64,000 bases of DNA, from positions 620,001 through 684,000 of the forward strand of contig NZ_CP026952.1 in the NCBI RefSeq assembly GCF_003065605.1, given 5' to 3'. Of the stretch, positions 37,135-47,465 are shown one piece after another (position 1 is the stretch's first letter; the number at the start of each line of letters is the position of its first letter). The position numbers and the translations under genes are program-made. The stretch is from Aeromicrobium chenweiae. GTDB taxonomy: Bacteria; Actinomycetota; Actinomycetes; Propionibacteriales; Nocardioidaceae. Under the pieces are notes generated by a model. The model was given only the letters and a program-made list of their open reading frames with translations, was not told where the DNA came from and did not search any database.

Positions 37135-37971
37135 TCAGAGGTGGGTGCGGACGTCGCGGAGCTCGGGGAAGAAGGTGAGCTCGAGGGCCTTCTGCAGGAA
37201 GTGGACGCCGGACGAGCCGCCCGTGCCGCGCTTGAACCCGATGATCCGCTCGACCGTCTTGAGGTGGCGGAACCGCCAGAGCTGGAAGCTCTCCTCGACG
37301 TCGACGAGCTCCTCGCACATCTCGTACGCGTCCCAGTGCGCCTGCGGATCGGCGTAGACCCGGCGGAACACCTCGACCACTCCCGCGTCCGCGGCGTACG
37401 GCTGGGTGAGATCGCGCTCGAGGACCGAGGCGGGCACCTCGTGCCCGTGGCGGGCCAGGTAGCGCAGGAACGCGTCGTACAGGCTCGGCGCCTCCAGGTC
37501 GGCCTGCAGCCCCGCGAGCAGGTCCGGGTCGTGGGCGAACACCGCGATCATCTGCGGGTTCTTGTTGCCGAGCAGGAACTCGACCGTGCGGTACTGCGGC
37601 GACTGGAATCCCGACGCCTTGCCCAGGGAGTCCCGGAACTGGACGTACTCGACCGGCGTCAGCGTCTCCAGCACCGACCACTGCTCGAACATCTGGCGCT
37701 GGATCGCCTTGACCCGGGCCAGCCGCTTCAGCGCGGGGGACAGGTCGTCCTCGGTGAGCAGCGCGATCGCCGACCGCAGCTCGTGGACGAGCTGCTTGAG
37801 CCACAGCTCGGTCACCTGGTGCTGAATGATGAACAGCATCTCGTCGTGATGGTCGGAGACCGGTTGCTGGGCCGAGAGCAGGGTCGGCAGCTGCAGGTAG
37901 CCGGCGTACGTCATCTCGCCACGGAGGTCGGTGGCGACCCCGTCCTCGATCGGTCGGAATGTCGGGTCCAT
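37135..37971 (-). CDS. kynA: tryptophan 2,3-dioxygenase
   Basis: This 278-residue heme dioxygenase opens the indole ring of tryptophan to N-formylkynurenine, the first step of the kynurenine route. It has [37 protein letters not shown] (active-site His), [17 protein letters not shown] (substrate Arg) and the C-terminal [20 protein letters not shown] with the heme-ligand His and the GTGGS loop. ATG 37971 gives the standard length. No kynureninase or formamidase gene is next to it in this window. Confidence 0.95.
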   Translation of the reverse strand: MDPTFRPIEDGVATDLRGEMTYAGYLQLPTLLSAQQPVSDHHDEMLFIIQHQVTELWLKQLVHELRSAIALLTEDDLSPALKRLARVKAIQRQMFEQWSVLETLTPVEYVQFRDSLGKASGFQSPQYRTVEFLLGNKNPQMIAVFAHDPDLLAGLQADLEAPSLYDAFLRYLARHGHEVPASVLERDLTQPYAADAGVVEVFRRVYADPQAHWDAYEMCEELVDVEESFQLWRFRHLKTVERIIGFKRGTGGSSGVHFLQKALELTFFPELRDVRTHL

Positions 37972-38013
37972 CCAAGAACCGTAGGCCTTGCCGGTTCGTG
38001 ACAGGCTGGTGGC

Positions 38014-38922
38014 ATGGCACTCATCGAGGCACATTCCCTCGGCAAGGCGTACGGAACCACCCGCGCCGTCAACGATCTGTCCTTCACGGTTCGGCCCGGG
38101 AGCGTCACCGGGTTCCTCGGTCCGAACGGCTCCGGGAAGTCCACGACGATGCGCCTCATGCTGGGGCTGGATCGCGGCGAGGGGACCACGACCTTCGACG
38201 GCGTGCCCTTCCAGCAGCTCGACCACCCCATGCGGCACGTCGGAGCGCTGCTGGAGGCCAAGCCGTTCCACCCGACCCGTCGGGCGCGCAACCACCTGCG
38301 GATGCTCGCGGTCTCCAACGGCATCGGGGACCGCCGGGTCGACGAGGTGCTCGCCCTGGTCGGCCTCGAGTCCGTCGCCCGGGGCAGGCCCGGGAAGTTC
38401 AGCCTCGGGATGGGTCAGCGCCTCGGCATCGCCTGCGCCCTCCTGGGTGATCCGCACACCCTGATCCTCGACGAGCCGAGCAACGGTCTCGACCCGCAAG
38501 GCATCCAGTGGCTGCGCAGCCTGCTCCAACATCTCGCCAAGGAGGGCAGGTCGGTGTTCGTCTCGAGCCACCTGCTGCAGGAGATGAGCGTCCTCGCCGA
38601 CGAGCTCGTCGTGATCGGGCGCGGCACGATGCTCGCGAACGGCCCGGTCCAGGACTTCATCCAGCACAGCGGTCTCGGGTCGGTCGAGGTGCGCACGCCC
38701 GACGGGGCGCTGCTGCAGCCGCGCCTCGCGGCCCTCGGCGCCGAGGTCACGACCTCGGACGGGACGCTCGTGGTCCGCGGTGTCAGCGCCGAGCAGGTGG
38801 GCGACGAGGCGCATGCGGCCGGTGCCCGGGTGCACCAGCTCGTGACCCGGCAGGCGACGCTGGAGGAGGCCTTCCTCGAGGCGACCGGCCTGTCCGAGGA
38901 GTTCCGGGGAGGAGCGTCATGA
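38014..38922 (+). CDS. ABC transporter ATP-binding protein
   Basis: The 302-residue ATPase has Walker [10 protein letters not shown] (38-46), signature [19 protein letters not shown] and Walker [15 protein letters not shown]. The LGMGQR signature, ATPase length and C-terminal extension are those of the BcrA/NatA type that drives ABC-2 exporters for peptide antibiotics or sodium. It overlaps the permease gene by four bases (ATGA), and the two form one exporter. The substrate is unknown. Confidence 0.92.
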   Translation: MALIEAHSLGKAYGTTRAVNDLSFTVRPGSVTGFLGPNGSGKSTTMRLMLGLDRGEGTTTFDGVPFQQLDHPMRHVGALLEAKPFHPTRRARNHLRMLAVSNGIGDRRVDEVLALVGLESVARGRPGKFSLGMGQRLGIACALLGDPHTLILDEPSNGLDPQGIQWLRSLLQHLAKEGRSVFVSSHLLQEMSVLADELVVIGRGTMLANGPVQDFIQHSGLGSVEVRTPDGALLQPRLAALGAEVTTSDGTLVVRGVSAEQVGDEAHAAGARVHQLVTRQATLEEAFLEATGLSEEFRGGAS

Positions 38923-39734
38923 TCGACGCCCTGCGCTACGAGTACCTCCGGCTGCGCACGATCCGCTCCACGTACTGGCTGATCGCGATCGCGATGGCGT
39001 TCCAGCTCGTGATGTCGATCGTCCTCGCGACCGTCATCTCGACGTCGGACGCCTTCGTCGGCGACAACACCTTCGACGTGATCTCCACGATCGGGGCCTC
39101 GAGCGGCGTCGCCCCGCTGTTCATCGCCTACATCATCGGCCTGCTCGGCGTCTTCTCGATGGGCCACGAGTACCGCCACGGCATGATCCGCGCGACGCTC
39201 ACCGCGATCCCCAACCGCACGCACGTGTTCGTCGCCAAGATCGTCACGACGGTCGTCATCTCGGCGCTCGCGGCCCTGCTGTGCGTGCTCATCGCCCTGC
39301 TGTGCATCGTGGCGTACGGCCTGGACCTGCCGACGGCCCGCGGACTGCTCGGCATGGCGGCCGGCACGGCCGTCTTCACCGCCCTGTTCTCGCTGTCGGG
39401 CATGGCGTACGCGACGATCACGCGCAACCAGACGGCCGCGGTCGCGCTGCTGCTCCTGGTGCCCTCGGTGCTCGAGTCGATCATCCGGGCCATCGTGGTC
39501 GCGATCAAGGCCGCCTCGGACGACCCCACCTCGGAGGGAGGGGTGATGAACATCCTGAAGTTCCTCCCGTACGACGCCGGCGGCAAGCTCTACACCCGCG
39601 CATCCCTCGCGGACCTGCTGGAGTTCCTGGGCTACAAGCCGTTCGGCGCGGTCGGCGGCGGCATCGTCCTGGGGGTCTTCGTGGCGGCGCTCCTCGGCAT
39701 CGGGTACGCGCTGTTCCTGCGCCGCGACGCCTGA
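38919..39734 (+). CDS. ABC-2 type transporter permease
   Basis: The 271-residue permease has about six membrane segments. A cytoplasmic EYRHGMIRATLTAIPNRTHV loop is typical of the ABC-2 family and contacts the ATPase. It pairs with the preceding BcrA-like ATPase, whose stop overlaps its ATG. Expression as an exporter of a hydrophobic or peptide compound is inferred. No biosynthetic or two-component genes are adjacent. Confidence 0.9.
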   Translation: MIDALRYEYLRLRTIRSTYWLIAIAMAFQLVMSIVLATVISTSDAFVGDNTFDVISTIGASSGVAPLFIAYIIGLLGVFSMGHEYRHGMIRATLTAIPNRTHVFVAKIVTTVVISALAALLCVLIALLCIVAYGLDLPTARGLLGMAAGTAVFTALFSLSGMAYATITRNQTAAVALLLLVPSVLESIIRAIVVAIKAASDDPTSEGGVMNILKFLPYDAGGKLYTRASLADLLEFLGYKPFGAVGGGIVLGVFVAALLGIGYALFLRRDA

Positions 39735-39785
39735 GCCGCCCGCCCCGGCGTCCTGGCGCAGCTCCGGGGACGGGATGATGTCGCG

Positions 39786-40511
39786 GTGGATCCGACCCCG
39801 CGCCCAGCGCTGACCGCCGAGCACCGCGACCGGCTGCGCGCTGCCGGGGCCGCCGCGACCTCGCTCGACGAGACGACCTGGCACCTCGTCACCGATGCCC
39901 TGCCGGACTGGTGGCACGACTGCGGCAACGCCCTCTACCTGGCCGACGGAGCCGCGCTGCCCGACCACGTGCTGGCCTCGCTGCAGCTCTTCCCGGTGCG
40001 CGACGTGCTGGTCGCCGTCGGCTCGCACCTGGAGTGGCTCACCTCGTTGCTGGTCGGGGGCGACGGCGCCACGGTGTTCATCGGCCGCGGGTGCGCGCTG
40101 ACCGCCGGCGAGCTGTACTGCGGTGCGGACTCCCAGATCGTCCTCCACGGCCCGCTGGTCGCCACACGCAGCGCGATCGTGGACGCCCGCAACGGCGGCA
40201 GCGTCGTCGCGGAGCCCGATCAGCTGTGGGCGGCGGACGTCTACATCGCGACCGACGACATGCACCGGCTGGAGGACCGCCGGACCGGTGAGCGGATCAA
40301 CCCGTACGGTGCGCACATCCGCCTGGGGCCCCACGTCTGGCTGTGCCGGGACGCGGTCGTCACGGGCCATGTCGAGATCGGCGAGGGTGCGGTGGTCGGG
40401 ATGCGCAGCATGGTGCGCGGCCAGAAGGTGCCGCCGCACACCGTCGCTGCCGGTTCCCCGGCGCGCATCGTCCGCGAGGACGTGACGTGGAGCCTCGACG
40501 ACGTGCCGTGA
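39786..40511 (+). CDS. hexapeptide-repeat transferase-like protein
   Basis: The 241-residue protein has a C-terminal left-handed beta-helix (about 100-230) with LGPHVWLCRDAVVTGHVEIGEGAVVGMRS and the VPPHTVAAGSPARIVRE end typical of acyltransferases of the LacA/CysE type. The N-terminal third, SLDETTWHLVTDALPDWWHDCG, is unlike known families. GTG 39786 is taken as the start. Acyl transfer to a sugar or amino acid is likely but unproven. Confidence 0.8.
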   Translation: MDPTPRPALTAEHRDRLRAAGAAATSLDETTWHLVTDALPDWWHDCGNALYLADGAALPDHVLASLQLFPVRDVLVAVGSHLEWLTSLLVGGDGATVFIGRGCALTAGELYCGADSQIVLHGPLVATRSAIVDARNGGSVVAEPDQLWAADVYIATDDMHRLEDRRTGERINPYGAHIRLGPHVWLCRDAVVTGHVEIGEGAVVGMRSMVRGQKVPPHTVAAGSPARIVREDVTWSLDDVP

Positions 40512-40564
40512 GCGGACGCCGGGGGACGACCGCGCCGAGGGGCGAAAAACCCTGGAAATCCGGA

Positions 40565-40593
40565 GTGACGGGCGTCACCAGGGCACGTAGACT
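40565..40593 (+). promoter_or_regulatory. promoter with CRP-like dyad before the GAF regulator
   Basis: GTGACG (40565-40570) and TAGACT (40588-40593) are spaced 17 bases apart. The -35 box is part of GTGACGGGCGTCAC (GTGA-N6-TCAC), a shortened form of the Crp/GlxR consensus. A bound Crp-type protein here would overlap the -35 region. Confidence 0.5.
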
Positions 40594-40599
40594 CTGGGA

Positions 40600-41886
40600 A
40601 TGGGTCGGTCCTACGACCTCGCGGTCCCGCCGGGCGCAGACCCGGCGATCCTGTCGAGGTACCTCCACGCGGTGCACGACACGTTCGTCGCGTCCGGCCG
40701 CGGGGACCCGGCGCTCCGGAGGCTGGTGCTCGACTCGTGGCGCCGCAGCATCGACAGCGGGCTCGATCCCGAGCAGGTGACCGCCGCGATCCGCCTCGAC
40801 GACGAGGCACTCGTCGACATCCGTGAGTCCCACCCGCTCGCGACCGGGATGCCCGTGATCCGCCGCCTCCTCGTCGACAGCGCCGCGGACGCGGGCCTGC
40901 TCGTGGCGGTGAGCGACGCCGCCGGCCAGCTCCTGTGGGTCGAGGGGGACGCGTCGTTGCGGGCCAGGGCCGAGGGCATGCACTTCCTGCCCGGCGCGGA
41001 CTGGAGCGAGGCGAGCGTGGGCACCAACGCGCCCGGCACCGCCCTGGCCCTGGACCGGCCGGTGCAGATCTTCGGTCCCGAGCACCTCGCCCGCCAGGTC
41101 ACGCCGTGGAGCTGCTCGGCCGCGCCCATCCACGACCCCGACACGGGCGCGGTGCTCGGCGTCCTCGACCTCACCGGTGGCGACGAGGTCGCGTCCCCGC
41201 AGAGCCTGTCGCTCGTCCGCGCGACGGTCGCCGCGGTCGAGGCCGAGCTGCGGATCGAGCGGCTGAACCCGCCGCGGCGCACGACCGTCGCCACCAGCGC
41301 GTGGTCGACGCCCGCCCTCGACGTGCTCGGCGTCCACGGCGCGACGCTGCACCACGGTGCGACGACGACGCGCCTCAGCCTGCGGCACAGCGAGATCATC
41401 CTGCTGCTCGCCGAGTCCGGTGACGGGATGACGACCGCCGAGCTGGGCATCGCCCTCAGCGACGACGACCAGGCGCAGGTCACCGTCCGGGCCGAGCTGT
41501 CGCGCCTGCGCGGGGTGCTCGGACCCATCGGCCTGCAGTCCAGGCCCTACCGCGTCGAGGGCGGGATCGACACCGACGCCGCGCGGGTCAGGGACGACCT
41601 CGCCGCGGGCCGGCTGCGCAGGGCCGTCGCCCGCTATCGCGGGCCGGTCCTCCCGGCGTCCACCGCACCGGGGGTCGAGCGGCTGCGCGACGAGCTCCAC
41701 ATGCACGTGCGGTCGTGCCTGCTGGCCTCCGACGACGCGGACGCGTTGTTGTCGTTCGCCGACACCGGCCACGGCCGGGACGACTACGAGATCTGGCAGC
41801 GGGTGCTGTCGATCCTGCCGCCCTCGTCGCCGCGTGGTGCGCAGGTCGCCGCGCACGTCGCGATGCTCGACGACGAGCTCGGCTGA
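40600..41886 (+). CDS. GAF-domain regulator of aldehyde dehydrogenase
   Basis: This 428-residue protein has an N-terminal AcoR-like GAF region (about 45-215) with [52 protein letters not shown] and [23 protein letters not shown]-terminal part contains a winged-helix-like [17 protein letters not shown] and no sigma-54 AAA domain. Proteins of this type sit directly upstream of aldA-type dehydrogenase and DUF779 genes in many actinobacteria and are presumed activators. The same order is seen here. Confidence 0.87.
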   Translation: MGRSYDLAVPPGADPAILSRYLHAVHDTFVASGRGDPALRRLVLDSWRRSIDSGLDPEQVTAAIRLDDEALVDIRESHPLATGMPVIRRLLVDSAADAGLLVAVSDAAGQLLWVEGDASLRARAEGMHFLPGADWSEASVGTNAPGTALALDRPVQIFGPEHLARQVTPWSCSAAPIHDPDTGAVLGVLDLTGGDEVASPQSLSLVRATVAAVEAELRIERLNPPRRTTVATSAWSTPALDVLGVHGATLHHGATTTRLSLRHSEIILLLAESGDGMTTAELGIALSDDDQAQVTVRAELSRLRGVLGPIGLQSRPYRVEGGIDTDAARVRDDLAAGRLRRAVARYRGPVLPASTAPGVERLRDELHMHVRSCLLASDDADALLSFADTGHGRDDYEIWQRVLSILPPSSPRGAQVAAHVAMLDDELG

Positions 41887-41931
41887 GCGGACCTCGGCGG
41901 CGGGTGCGCTGCAACGCCCGTGCAACGCGGA

Positions 41932-41947
41932 TGTGACTACGGTCACA
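41932..41947. promoter_or_regulatory. Crp/GlxR-type operator before aldehyde dehydrogenase
   Basis: TGTGACTACGGTCACA matches TGTGA-N6-TCACA perfectly and ends 24 bases before the ATG. The site suggests control of the dehydrogenase by a cAMP-type regulator in addition to the GAF protein. Its closeness to the start could mean repression. Confidence 0.7.
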
Positions 41948-41971
41948 CCATCCCCGACGCAAGGAGTTCGC

Positions 41972-43495
41972 ATGAGCGTGTACGCACAGCCAGGAGCCGA
42001 GGGAAGCATCGTCTCCTACAAGTCCCGCTACGACCACTGGATCGGCGGCGAGTACGTCGCACCGGTCAAGGGCCAGTACTTCGAGAACGTGTCACCGGTG
42101 ACCGGCAAGGTCTTCACCGAGATCGCCCGAGGCACCGCCGAGGACATCGAGGCGGCACTCGACGCGGCCCATGCCGCCGCCCCCGCCTGGGGCAAGACGT
42201 CGGTGACCGAACGCTCCACGATCCTCAACCAGATCGCCGACCGCATCGAGCAGAACCTGGAGATGCTGGCCGTCGGCGAGACGTGGGACAACGGCAAGCC
42301 CGTCCGCGAGACGATGGCGGCCGACCTGCCCCTCGTGGTCGACCACTTCCGCTACTTCGCCGGCGCGATCCGTGCGCAGGAGGGTGCGCTGTCCCAGCTC
42401 GACGAGCAGACCGTCGCGTACCACTTCCACGAGCCGCTCGGCGTGGTCGGCCAGATCATCCCGTGGAACTTCCCGCTCCTCATGGCCACGTGGAAGCTCG
42501 CGCCGGCGCTGGCCGCGGGCAATGCCGTCGTGCTGAAGCCCGCCGAGCAGACCCCGGCGTCGATCATGCTGCTGATCGAGCTGATCGGTGACCTGCTGCC
42601 GCCCGGCGTGGTCAACATCGTCAACGGGTTCGGCGTCGAGGCGGGTGCTCCGCTCGCGTCCAGCTCGCGGATCCGCAAGATCGCGTTCACCGGCGAGACG
42701 ACGACCGGTCGGCTCATCGCCCAGTACGCGAGCCAGAACCTCATCCCGGCGACGCTGGAGCTCGGTGGCAAGAGCCCGAACATCTTCTTCGAGGACGTCG
42801 CGAGCAAGGACGACGCGTTCTACGACAAGGCGCTCGAGGGCTTCGCGATGTTCGCGCTCAACCAGGGCGAGGTGTGCACGTGCCCGAGCCGCGGCCTGAT
42901 CCAGAACTCGATCCTCGAGCAGTTCCTGCCCGCTGCGACCGAACGGGTCAAGGCCATCAAGCAGGGCAACCCGCTCGACACGGACACGATGCTGGGCGCA
43001 CAGGCCAGCAACGACCAGCTCGAGAAGATCCTGTCCTACTTCGACATCGGCGTGCAGGAGGGCGCCCGCATCATCACCGGCGGCGAGCGGGTCGATCTCG
43101 GCGGCGACCTGTCGGGCGGCTACTACGTCGCGCCGACGATCTTCCAGGGCAACAACAAGATGCGCGTGTTCCAGGAGGAGATCTTCGGTCCCGTCGTGTC
43201 GGTCACCGGGTTCGAGGACTACGCCGAGGCGATCGACATCGCCAACGACACCCTCTACGGCCTCGGTGCGGGCGTCTGGTCGCGCGACGGCAACACCGCG
43301 TACAAGGCCGGGCGCGACATCCAGGCCGGTCGGGTGTGGACGAACTGCTACCACCAGTACCCGGCCCACGCGGCGTTCGGCGGCTACAAGTCGTCCGGGA
43401 TCGGGCGCGAGAACCACAAGATGATGCTCGATCACTACCAGCAGACCAAGAACCTGCTGGTCTCGTACGACGAGAACAAGCTGGGCTTCTTCTGA
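41972..43495 (+). CDS. NAD-dependent aldehyde dehydrogenase (AldA/ExaC type)
   Basis: The 507-residue enzyme oxidises aldehydes to acids. The catalytic Cys302 lies in [11 protein letters not shown], with a second Cys304. The general base Glu is in [12 protein letters not shown], and [19 protein letters not shown] is the cofactor region. Length and the [20 protein letters not shown] end fit the acetaldehyde/chloroacetaldehyde dehydrogenase group. AAGGAG precedes ATG 41972. The stop overlaps the DUF779 start (TGATG). Ethanol-derived acetaldehyde is a plausible substrate. Confidence 0.95.
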   Translation: MSVYAQPGAEGSIVSYKSRYDHWIGGEYVAPVKGQYFENVSPVTGKVFTEIARGTAEDIEAALDAAHAAAPAWGKTSVTERSTILNQIADRIEQNLEMLAVGETWDNGKPVRETMAADLPLVVDHFRYFAGAIRAQEGALSQLDEQTVAYHFHEPLGVVGQIIPWNFPLLMATWKLAPALAAGNAVVLKPAEQTPASIMLLIELIGDLLPPGVVNIVNGFGVEAGAPLASSSRIRKIAFTGETTTGRLIAQYASQNLIPATLELGGKSPNIFFEDVASKDDAFYDKALEGFAMFALNQGEVCTCPSRGLIQNSILEQFLPAATERVKAIKQGNPLDTDTMLGAQASNDQLEKILSYFDIGVQEGARIITGGERVDLGGDLSGGYYVAPTIFQGNNKMRVFQEEIFGPVVSVTGFEDYAEAIDIANDTLYGLGAGVWSRDGNTAYKAGRDIQAGRVWTNCYHQYPAHAAFGGYKSSGIGRENHKMMLDHYQQTKNLLVSYDENKLGFF

Positions 43496-43902
43496 TGGAT
43501 GCCGGACCGTCGGTCGCAGTTCCCAGGGTTGCGCTGACCCCGAAGGCCGCGGAGCTCCTCCGCGGCCTTCGGGCCTCGTACGACAAGCCGTTGATGTTCC
43601 ACCAGTCCGGCGGGTGCTGTGACGGCTCCGCCCCGATGTGCTTCACCGAGGGCACCTTCCTCACCGGTCACCAGGACGTCCACCTCGGGGACCTGGAGTA
43701 CGGGGCGCCCGAGGTCGCACCCGTGTGGATCTCGCGGGAGCAGTTCGCGTACTGGTCGCACACGCACATCACGATCGACGTCGTGCCGGGACGGGGCGCA
43801 GGGTTCTCGATCGAGGGCCCCACCGGCAACCGGTTCATCATCCGCTCGCGGGTCTTCACCGAGGAGGAGACCGCGCTGCTCGCGGCCGAGCCCGCACGGT
43901 GA
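43495..43902 (+). CDS. DUF779 family protein
   Basis: The 135-residue protein has the family core FHQSGGCCDGSAPMC, VWISREQFAYWSHTHITIDVVPGRGAGFSIEGP and RFIIRSRVF. The Cys-Cys and later Cys, with a THITID motif, suggest metal binding, but the function is unknown. Homologues almost always follow an AldA-type aldehyde dehydrogenase, as here with overlapping stop and start. It is probably a helper of that enzyme. Confidence 0.92.
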   Translation: MDAGPSVAVPRVALTPKAAELLRGLRASYDKPLMFHQSGGCCDGSAPMCFTEGTFLTGHQDVHLGDLEYGAPEVAPVWISREQFAYWSHTHITIDVVPGRGAGFSIEGPTGNRFIIRSRVFTEEETALLAAEPAR

Positions 43903-43919
43903 GCAGCGCCGGCGGACGC

Positions 43920-43973
43920 CCCGGGACCCGGGTCCCGGGCAATTGACGGCCCGAGCCTCGTCATGCTCGGGCC
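43920..43973 (+). terminator. 20-bp palindrome and terminator hairpin after DUF779
   Basis: CCCGGGACCCGGGTCCCGGG (43920-43939) is a perfect palindrome. It is followed by GGCCCGAGC (43948-43956) paired with GCTCGGGCC (43965-43973) around an 8-base loop. There is no T run. Together they probably end the aldehyde dehydrogenase operon. Confidence 0.6.
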
Positions 43974-44045
43974 CCTGGTGACTCTTCCCTCGTAGAAGGA
44001 CATGGTGTCTCGTCATGTCCGGCTCCGAGACCCTCGAGGATCCAC

Positions 44046-47000
44046 GTGCGCGCGTTCTCCCACCGCCCCATCCGTGCGGCCCTGCTGGCTGCCCTGCTGC
44101 CGGTCATGGTCGTCTCCGGCGTCGCCGGGCTGAGCGCGCCCGCGAGCGCGGCGGGCGTGGTCGACGGGCTGTCGCCGTCCACCGCCGCCGCGTCGTGCTG
44201 GGAGGTCAAGCAGCTCGACGGCGCCTCGCCCGACGGCGTCTACTGGATCCTCACCCCGCAGCTGCAGGTCCCCACACAGATCTACTGCGACCAGACCACC
44301 GACGGCGGCGGCTGGGCGCTGATCGGGCGCGGCCGGGAGAGCTGGACCTACAACTACAACGGCAAGGGCACGCCGGCCGAGGTCGCCGGCACGGTCACCG
44401 GGCAGGCGGCGTTCGCGCCCCGCCAGCTCGACTCGGTCATCATCAACGGGCTGCACGGCGGCAAGCGCGTCGACGACCCCGCGTACGGCAGCGGTGTGCG
44501 GGTCCGCCGGGCGACCAACCAGGCGGGCACCAGCTGGCAGGAGACCCGGTGGACGTACCGCGCGGGGTCCCGCGACCGGTGGAGCTGGGCCCTCGGTGCC
44601 GGCTTCCCGCTGGCGACGGTCGACATCGACGGCAGCACCGGCACCAACACCACGACGTTCGAGTTCGGCTCGGACTCGGCCTACAAGCGGCTGTGGACGC
44701 ACGAGAACGCCCGGAACGGGTACGTGCGCGGCTTCAACTTCGGGCAGGGCGGCATCGGGTCCACCGCCGCCGACAGCTACATCTACTCCAAGACGTCGGG
44801 AGGCGCGTACGGCACGCCGTTCAGCCAGGTCTACATCCGGCCCAAGCTGCGCAGCAGCGACCTGACGTTCACGTCCATCCCGGCCGCGGGCACGCCGGCG
44901 CAGACGATCCGCGCGGCGCCCCGGAACGGCTCGCTCGCCAGCAGCTGGGGAGTCACGGGGCTCGGCAACGGAGGCACGACCGAGAACGCGACCGAGGTGC
45001 AGGCCTTCGCGCAGATCGGCAACACGATGTACGTCGGCGGCAACTTCACGACGGTGCTCAAGGGTTCGGCGGCCACCGGCAGCGACCGGGTCGCCCAGCC
45101 CTATCTCGCGGCCTTCGACGCCAGGACCGGCGACTACATCCGGTCCTTCACGCCGCGGCTGAACAGCATGGTCAAGTCGCTGCTCGCGCTGCCGAACGGA
45201 AAGCTCGCGGTCGGCGGCGAGTTCACCCAGGTTGCCGGCACGGCCCGCAAGGGCCTCGTCGTCCTCGACCCCGCGACCGGGGCGCTCGACGCGGGCTGGA
45301 CCACGAACCTCGAGAACCGGGTCTCGGGCGGCACGGTGTCGGTGCGGGGGCTCGACACCGACGGCACCTACCTGTACCTGACCGGCGCGTTCACCCACTT
45401 CACGAAGCCCGGCACGAGCGAGCGGTACGCCAAGAACGGCGCCCGCATCGCGCTGTCGACCGGCGTCGCCGACAACGGCTGGAACCCGGCCTTCAACGGC
45501 ACCGGCACCGCCCTCGACGTCAGCGACGACAAGTCCACCGTGTACTTCTCGGGCTACTTCACGCAGATGAAGGACGGTGCACAGCCGGCCGACCGGGCCG
45601 CGGCGATCAGCACCGCCGCGGGGGCCAACCAGGCCGCCAGCTGGCAGCCGACGTTCAGCACGAGAGGCTCCGCGCGCTACCAGCAGGCGGTCCAGCAGGT
45701 CGGCAGCAAGGTCTGGCTGGGCGGCTCCCAGCACAGCATGTTCGCGTACAACGCGTCGACGTTCGCGCTGGAGAACACCCACATCACCAAGGCCGGCGGC
45801 GACCTCCAGGCCATCACCGGGGGCAACGGGCTGGTGTTCGGCGGCTGCCACTGCGAGCACTGGAACTACTCGGACACCGCGGCGTACGACACCACGGACC
45901 CGGGCTCGACCAACATCACCTGGAAGCAGGCGGACAAGACGTACTACGTCGGCGCCTGGGACGAGAAGACCGGCGACTTCGCGATGGAGTTCACCCCCGA
46001 GATGCGCGCCCGCAACGGGCTGGGCGCCTGGGCGCTCGAGGTCGCGAGCGACGGCACGCTGTGGGCCGGGGGCTCCATCACCTCGTCGGTGAAGGAGAAC
46101 GGCAGCAACCAGTGGATCGGCGGATTCGTCCGGTACGCCCCGCGGCCGAGCGCCGCGCCCGGCAAGCCGGCCGGCCTCAAGGTCGCCCTCAACGGAGGGA
46201 CGGCCGCCGTCAGCTGGAGCGCCGGCTCGTCGTCCGGAGTCACCTACGAGGTGCTGCGCAACGACCGGGTCGTGGCGACCAGCACCTCCACGAGCGTCAC
46301 GGTGCCCGGCGCGACGGACTCGGACCGGTACGCCGTCCGCGCGGCCGACGCCTGGGGCAACCGCTCGGCCTCGACCGCCGTGGTGTCGCCGTCTGCGGCC
46401 GCCGGCGCGACGACGCTGGTGCCGGCGGGCTCCACCTGGTCCTACCGGGTCGACCCGGCGGCCGTGGGGGCGGACTGGAACCGCTCGACGTTCGACGACT
46501 CGTCCTGGGCCGCCGGGGCAGCGCCCCTGGGGTGGGGCACCGGGCCGGTCACCACCAACGTCGACGTCGCGGCAGGCAAGACCCGACCGGTCACCTCCTA
46601 CTACCGCAGGGCGTTCACGATCGCGCCGGGCAGCGCCTTCGGCGCCGTCACGCTGACCACCCGGGCCGACGACGCGGTCGCGGTCCACGTCAACGGCGTC
46701 GAGGTGGGCCGCTCGAACCTCCCGACCGGCGCGCTCACGGGCAGCACGTACGCCCTGTCGGCGCCGAGCACCACCGCAGCCGTCGCGAACCCGGTGACGT
46801 TCACGGTCCCGGTGTCGGCGCTGCGGGTCGGCACCAACACGGTCGCGGTCGAGGTGCACTCGATGTACAAGGCCACCCCCTCCTCGAGCATGGACCTGTC
46901 CCTCGTCGCGGAGGACGGCGACCAGGTCCCCGCGACGGAGGCGAGCACCACGCCTCTCGTCGCCGCGGGCTCGACCTGGTCGTACTTCTTCGACAACGGG

Positions 47001-47465
47001 TCGGCTGTCCCTGCCGCGTGGACGACGTCCGAGTCCGCGACCAGTGGCTGGCGGACCGGTGCCGCCCCGCTCGGGTGGGGCACGTCCGGACCGATCGCCA
47101 CGAGCATCGACGTCCCGGCCGGCGGCACCCGCGCCCTGACGTCGTACTACCGCCGGTCGTTCAGCGTGCCGGCCGCCTCAGCCGTCAAGAAGCTGACGCT
47201 CCTCACCCGTGCCGATGACGGCGTCGCGGTGTACGTCAACGGCGTCGAGGTGGCCCGGTCGAACCTGCCGACGGGCGCCCTCACCGCGGGCACGTACGCC
47301 TCGACGGCGTTCTCCACGGCCGCGGCGATCGGCAAGCCGGTGACGGTGGACGTCCCGCCCTCCGTGCTGAGGAACGGGACCAACAGCATCGCGGTCGAGG
47401 TGCACTCGAACTACCGCGCGACCCCCAACACGAGCATGGACCTGTCGCTCGTCGCGGCCTCGTGA
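44046..47465 (+). CDS. secreted fibrinogen-like, beta-propeller multidomain protein
   Basis: The 1139-residue protein has a signal peptide (about 1-35, ending SAPASA). A fibrinogen-C-like domain (about 48-270) shows CWEVKQLDGASPDGVYWI and IYCDQTTDGGGWALIGRG, with cysteines 51 and 81. A kelch/propeller-like repeat region follows (about 290-700), then an FN3-like domain (about 703-785). Two tandem 170-residue galactose-binding-like modules (about 789-957 and 968-1139) share STWSY, APLGWGT, TSYYRR, VNGVEV-RSNLPTGALT and SMDLSLVA. No sortase or membrane anchor is visible. GTG 44046 follows GAGGATCCAC. A surface or matrix role in glycan binding is inferred. Confidence 0.88.
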   Translation: MRAFSHRPIRAALLAALLPVMVVSGVAGLSAPASAAGVVDGLSPSTAAASCWEVKQLDGASPDGVYWILTPQLQVPTQIYCDQTTDGGGWALIGRGRESWTYNYNGKGTPAEVAGTVTGQAAFAPRQLDSVIINGLHGGKRVDDPAYGSGVRVRRATNQAGTSWQETRWTYRAGSRDRWSWALGAGFPLATVDIDGSTGTNTTTFEFGSDSAYKRLWTHENARNGYVRGFNFGQGGIGSTAADSYIYSKTSGGAYGTPFSQVYIRPKLRSSDLTFTSIPAAGTPAQTIRAAPRNGSLASSWGVTGLGNGGTTENATEVQAFAQIGNTMYVGGNFTTVLKGSAATGSDRVAQPYLAAFDARTGDYIRSFTPRLNSMVKSLLALPNGKLAVGGEFTQVAGTARKGLVVLDPATGALDAGWTTNLENRVSGGTVSVRGLDTDGTYLYLTGAFTHFTKPGTSERYAKNGARIALSTGVADNGWNPAFNGTGTALDVSDDKSTVYFSGYFTQMKDGAQPADRAAAISTAAGANQAASWQPTFSTRGSARYQQAVQQVGSKVWLGGSQHSMFAYNASTFALENTHITKAGGDLQAITGGNGLVFGGCHCEHWNYSDTAAYDTTDPGSTNITWKQADKTYYVGAWDEKTGDFAMEFTPEMRARNGLGAWALEVASDGTLWAGGSITSSVKENGSNQWIGGFVRYAPRPSAAPGKPAGLKVALNGGTAAVSWSAGSSSGVTYEVLRNDRVVATSTSTSVTVPGATDSDRYAVRAADAWGNRSASTAVVSPSAAAGATTLVPAGSTWSYRVDPAAVGADWNRSTFDDSSWAAGAAPLGWGTGPVTTNVDVAAGKTRPVTSYYRRAFTIAPGSAFGAVTLTTRADDAVAVHVNGVEVGRSNLPTGALTGSTYALSAPSTTAAVANPVTFTVPVSALRVGTNTVAVEVHSMYKATPSSSMDLSLVAEDGDQVPATEASTTPLVAAGSTWSYFFDNGSAVPAAWTTSESATSGWRTGAAPLGWGTSGPIATSIDVPAGGTRALTSYYRRSFSVPAASAVKKLTLLTRADDGVAVYVNGVEVARSNLPTGALTAGTYASTAFSTAAAIGKPVTVDVPPSVLRNGTNSIAVEVHSNYRATPNTSMDLSLVAAS

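Noticed and set aside
44013-46859. 948-codon open frame on the minus strand across the fibrinogen-like gene
   Set aside because: It is antisense to a clear signal-peptide, multidomain gene, has no family-like content and is rich in Arg/Gly/Asp/Val as expected for a high-GC shadow.
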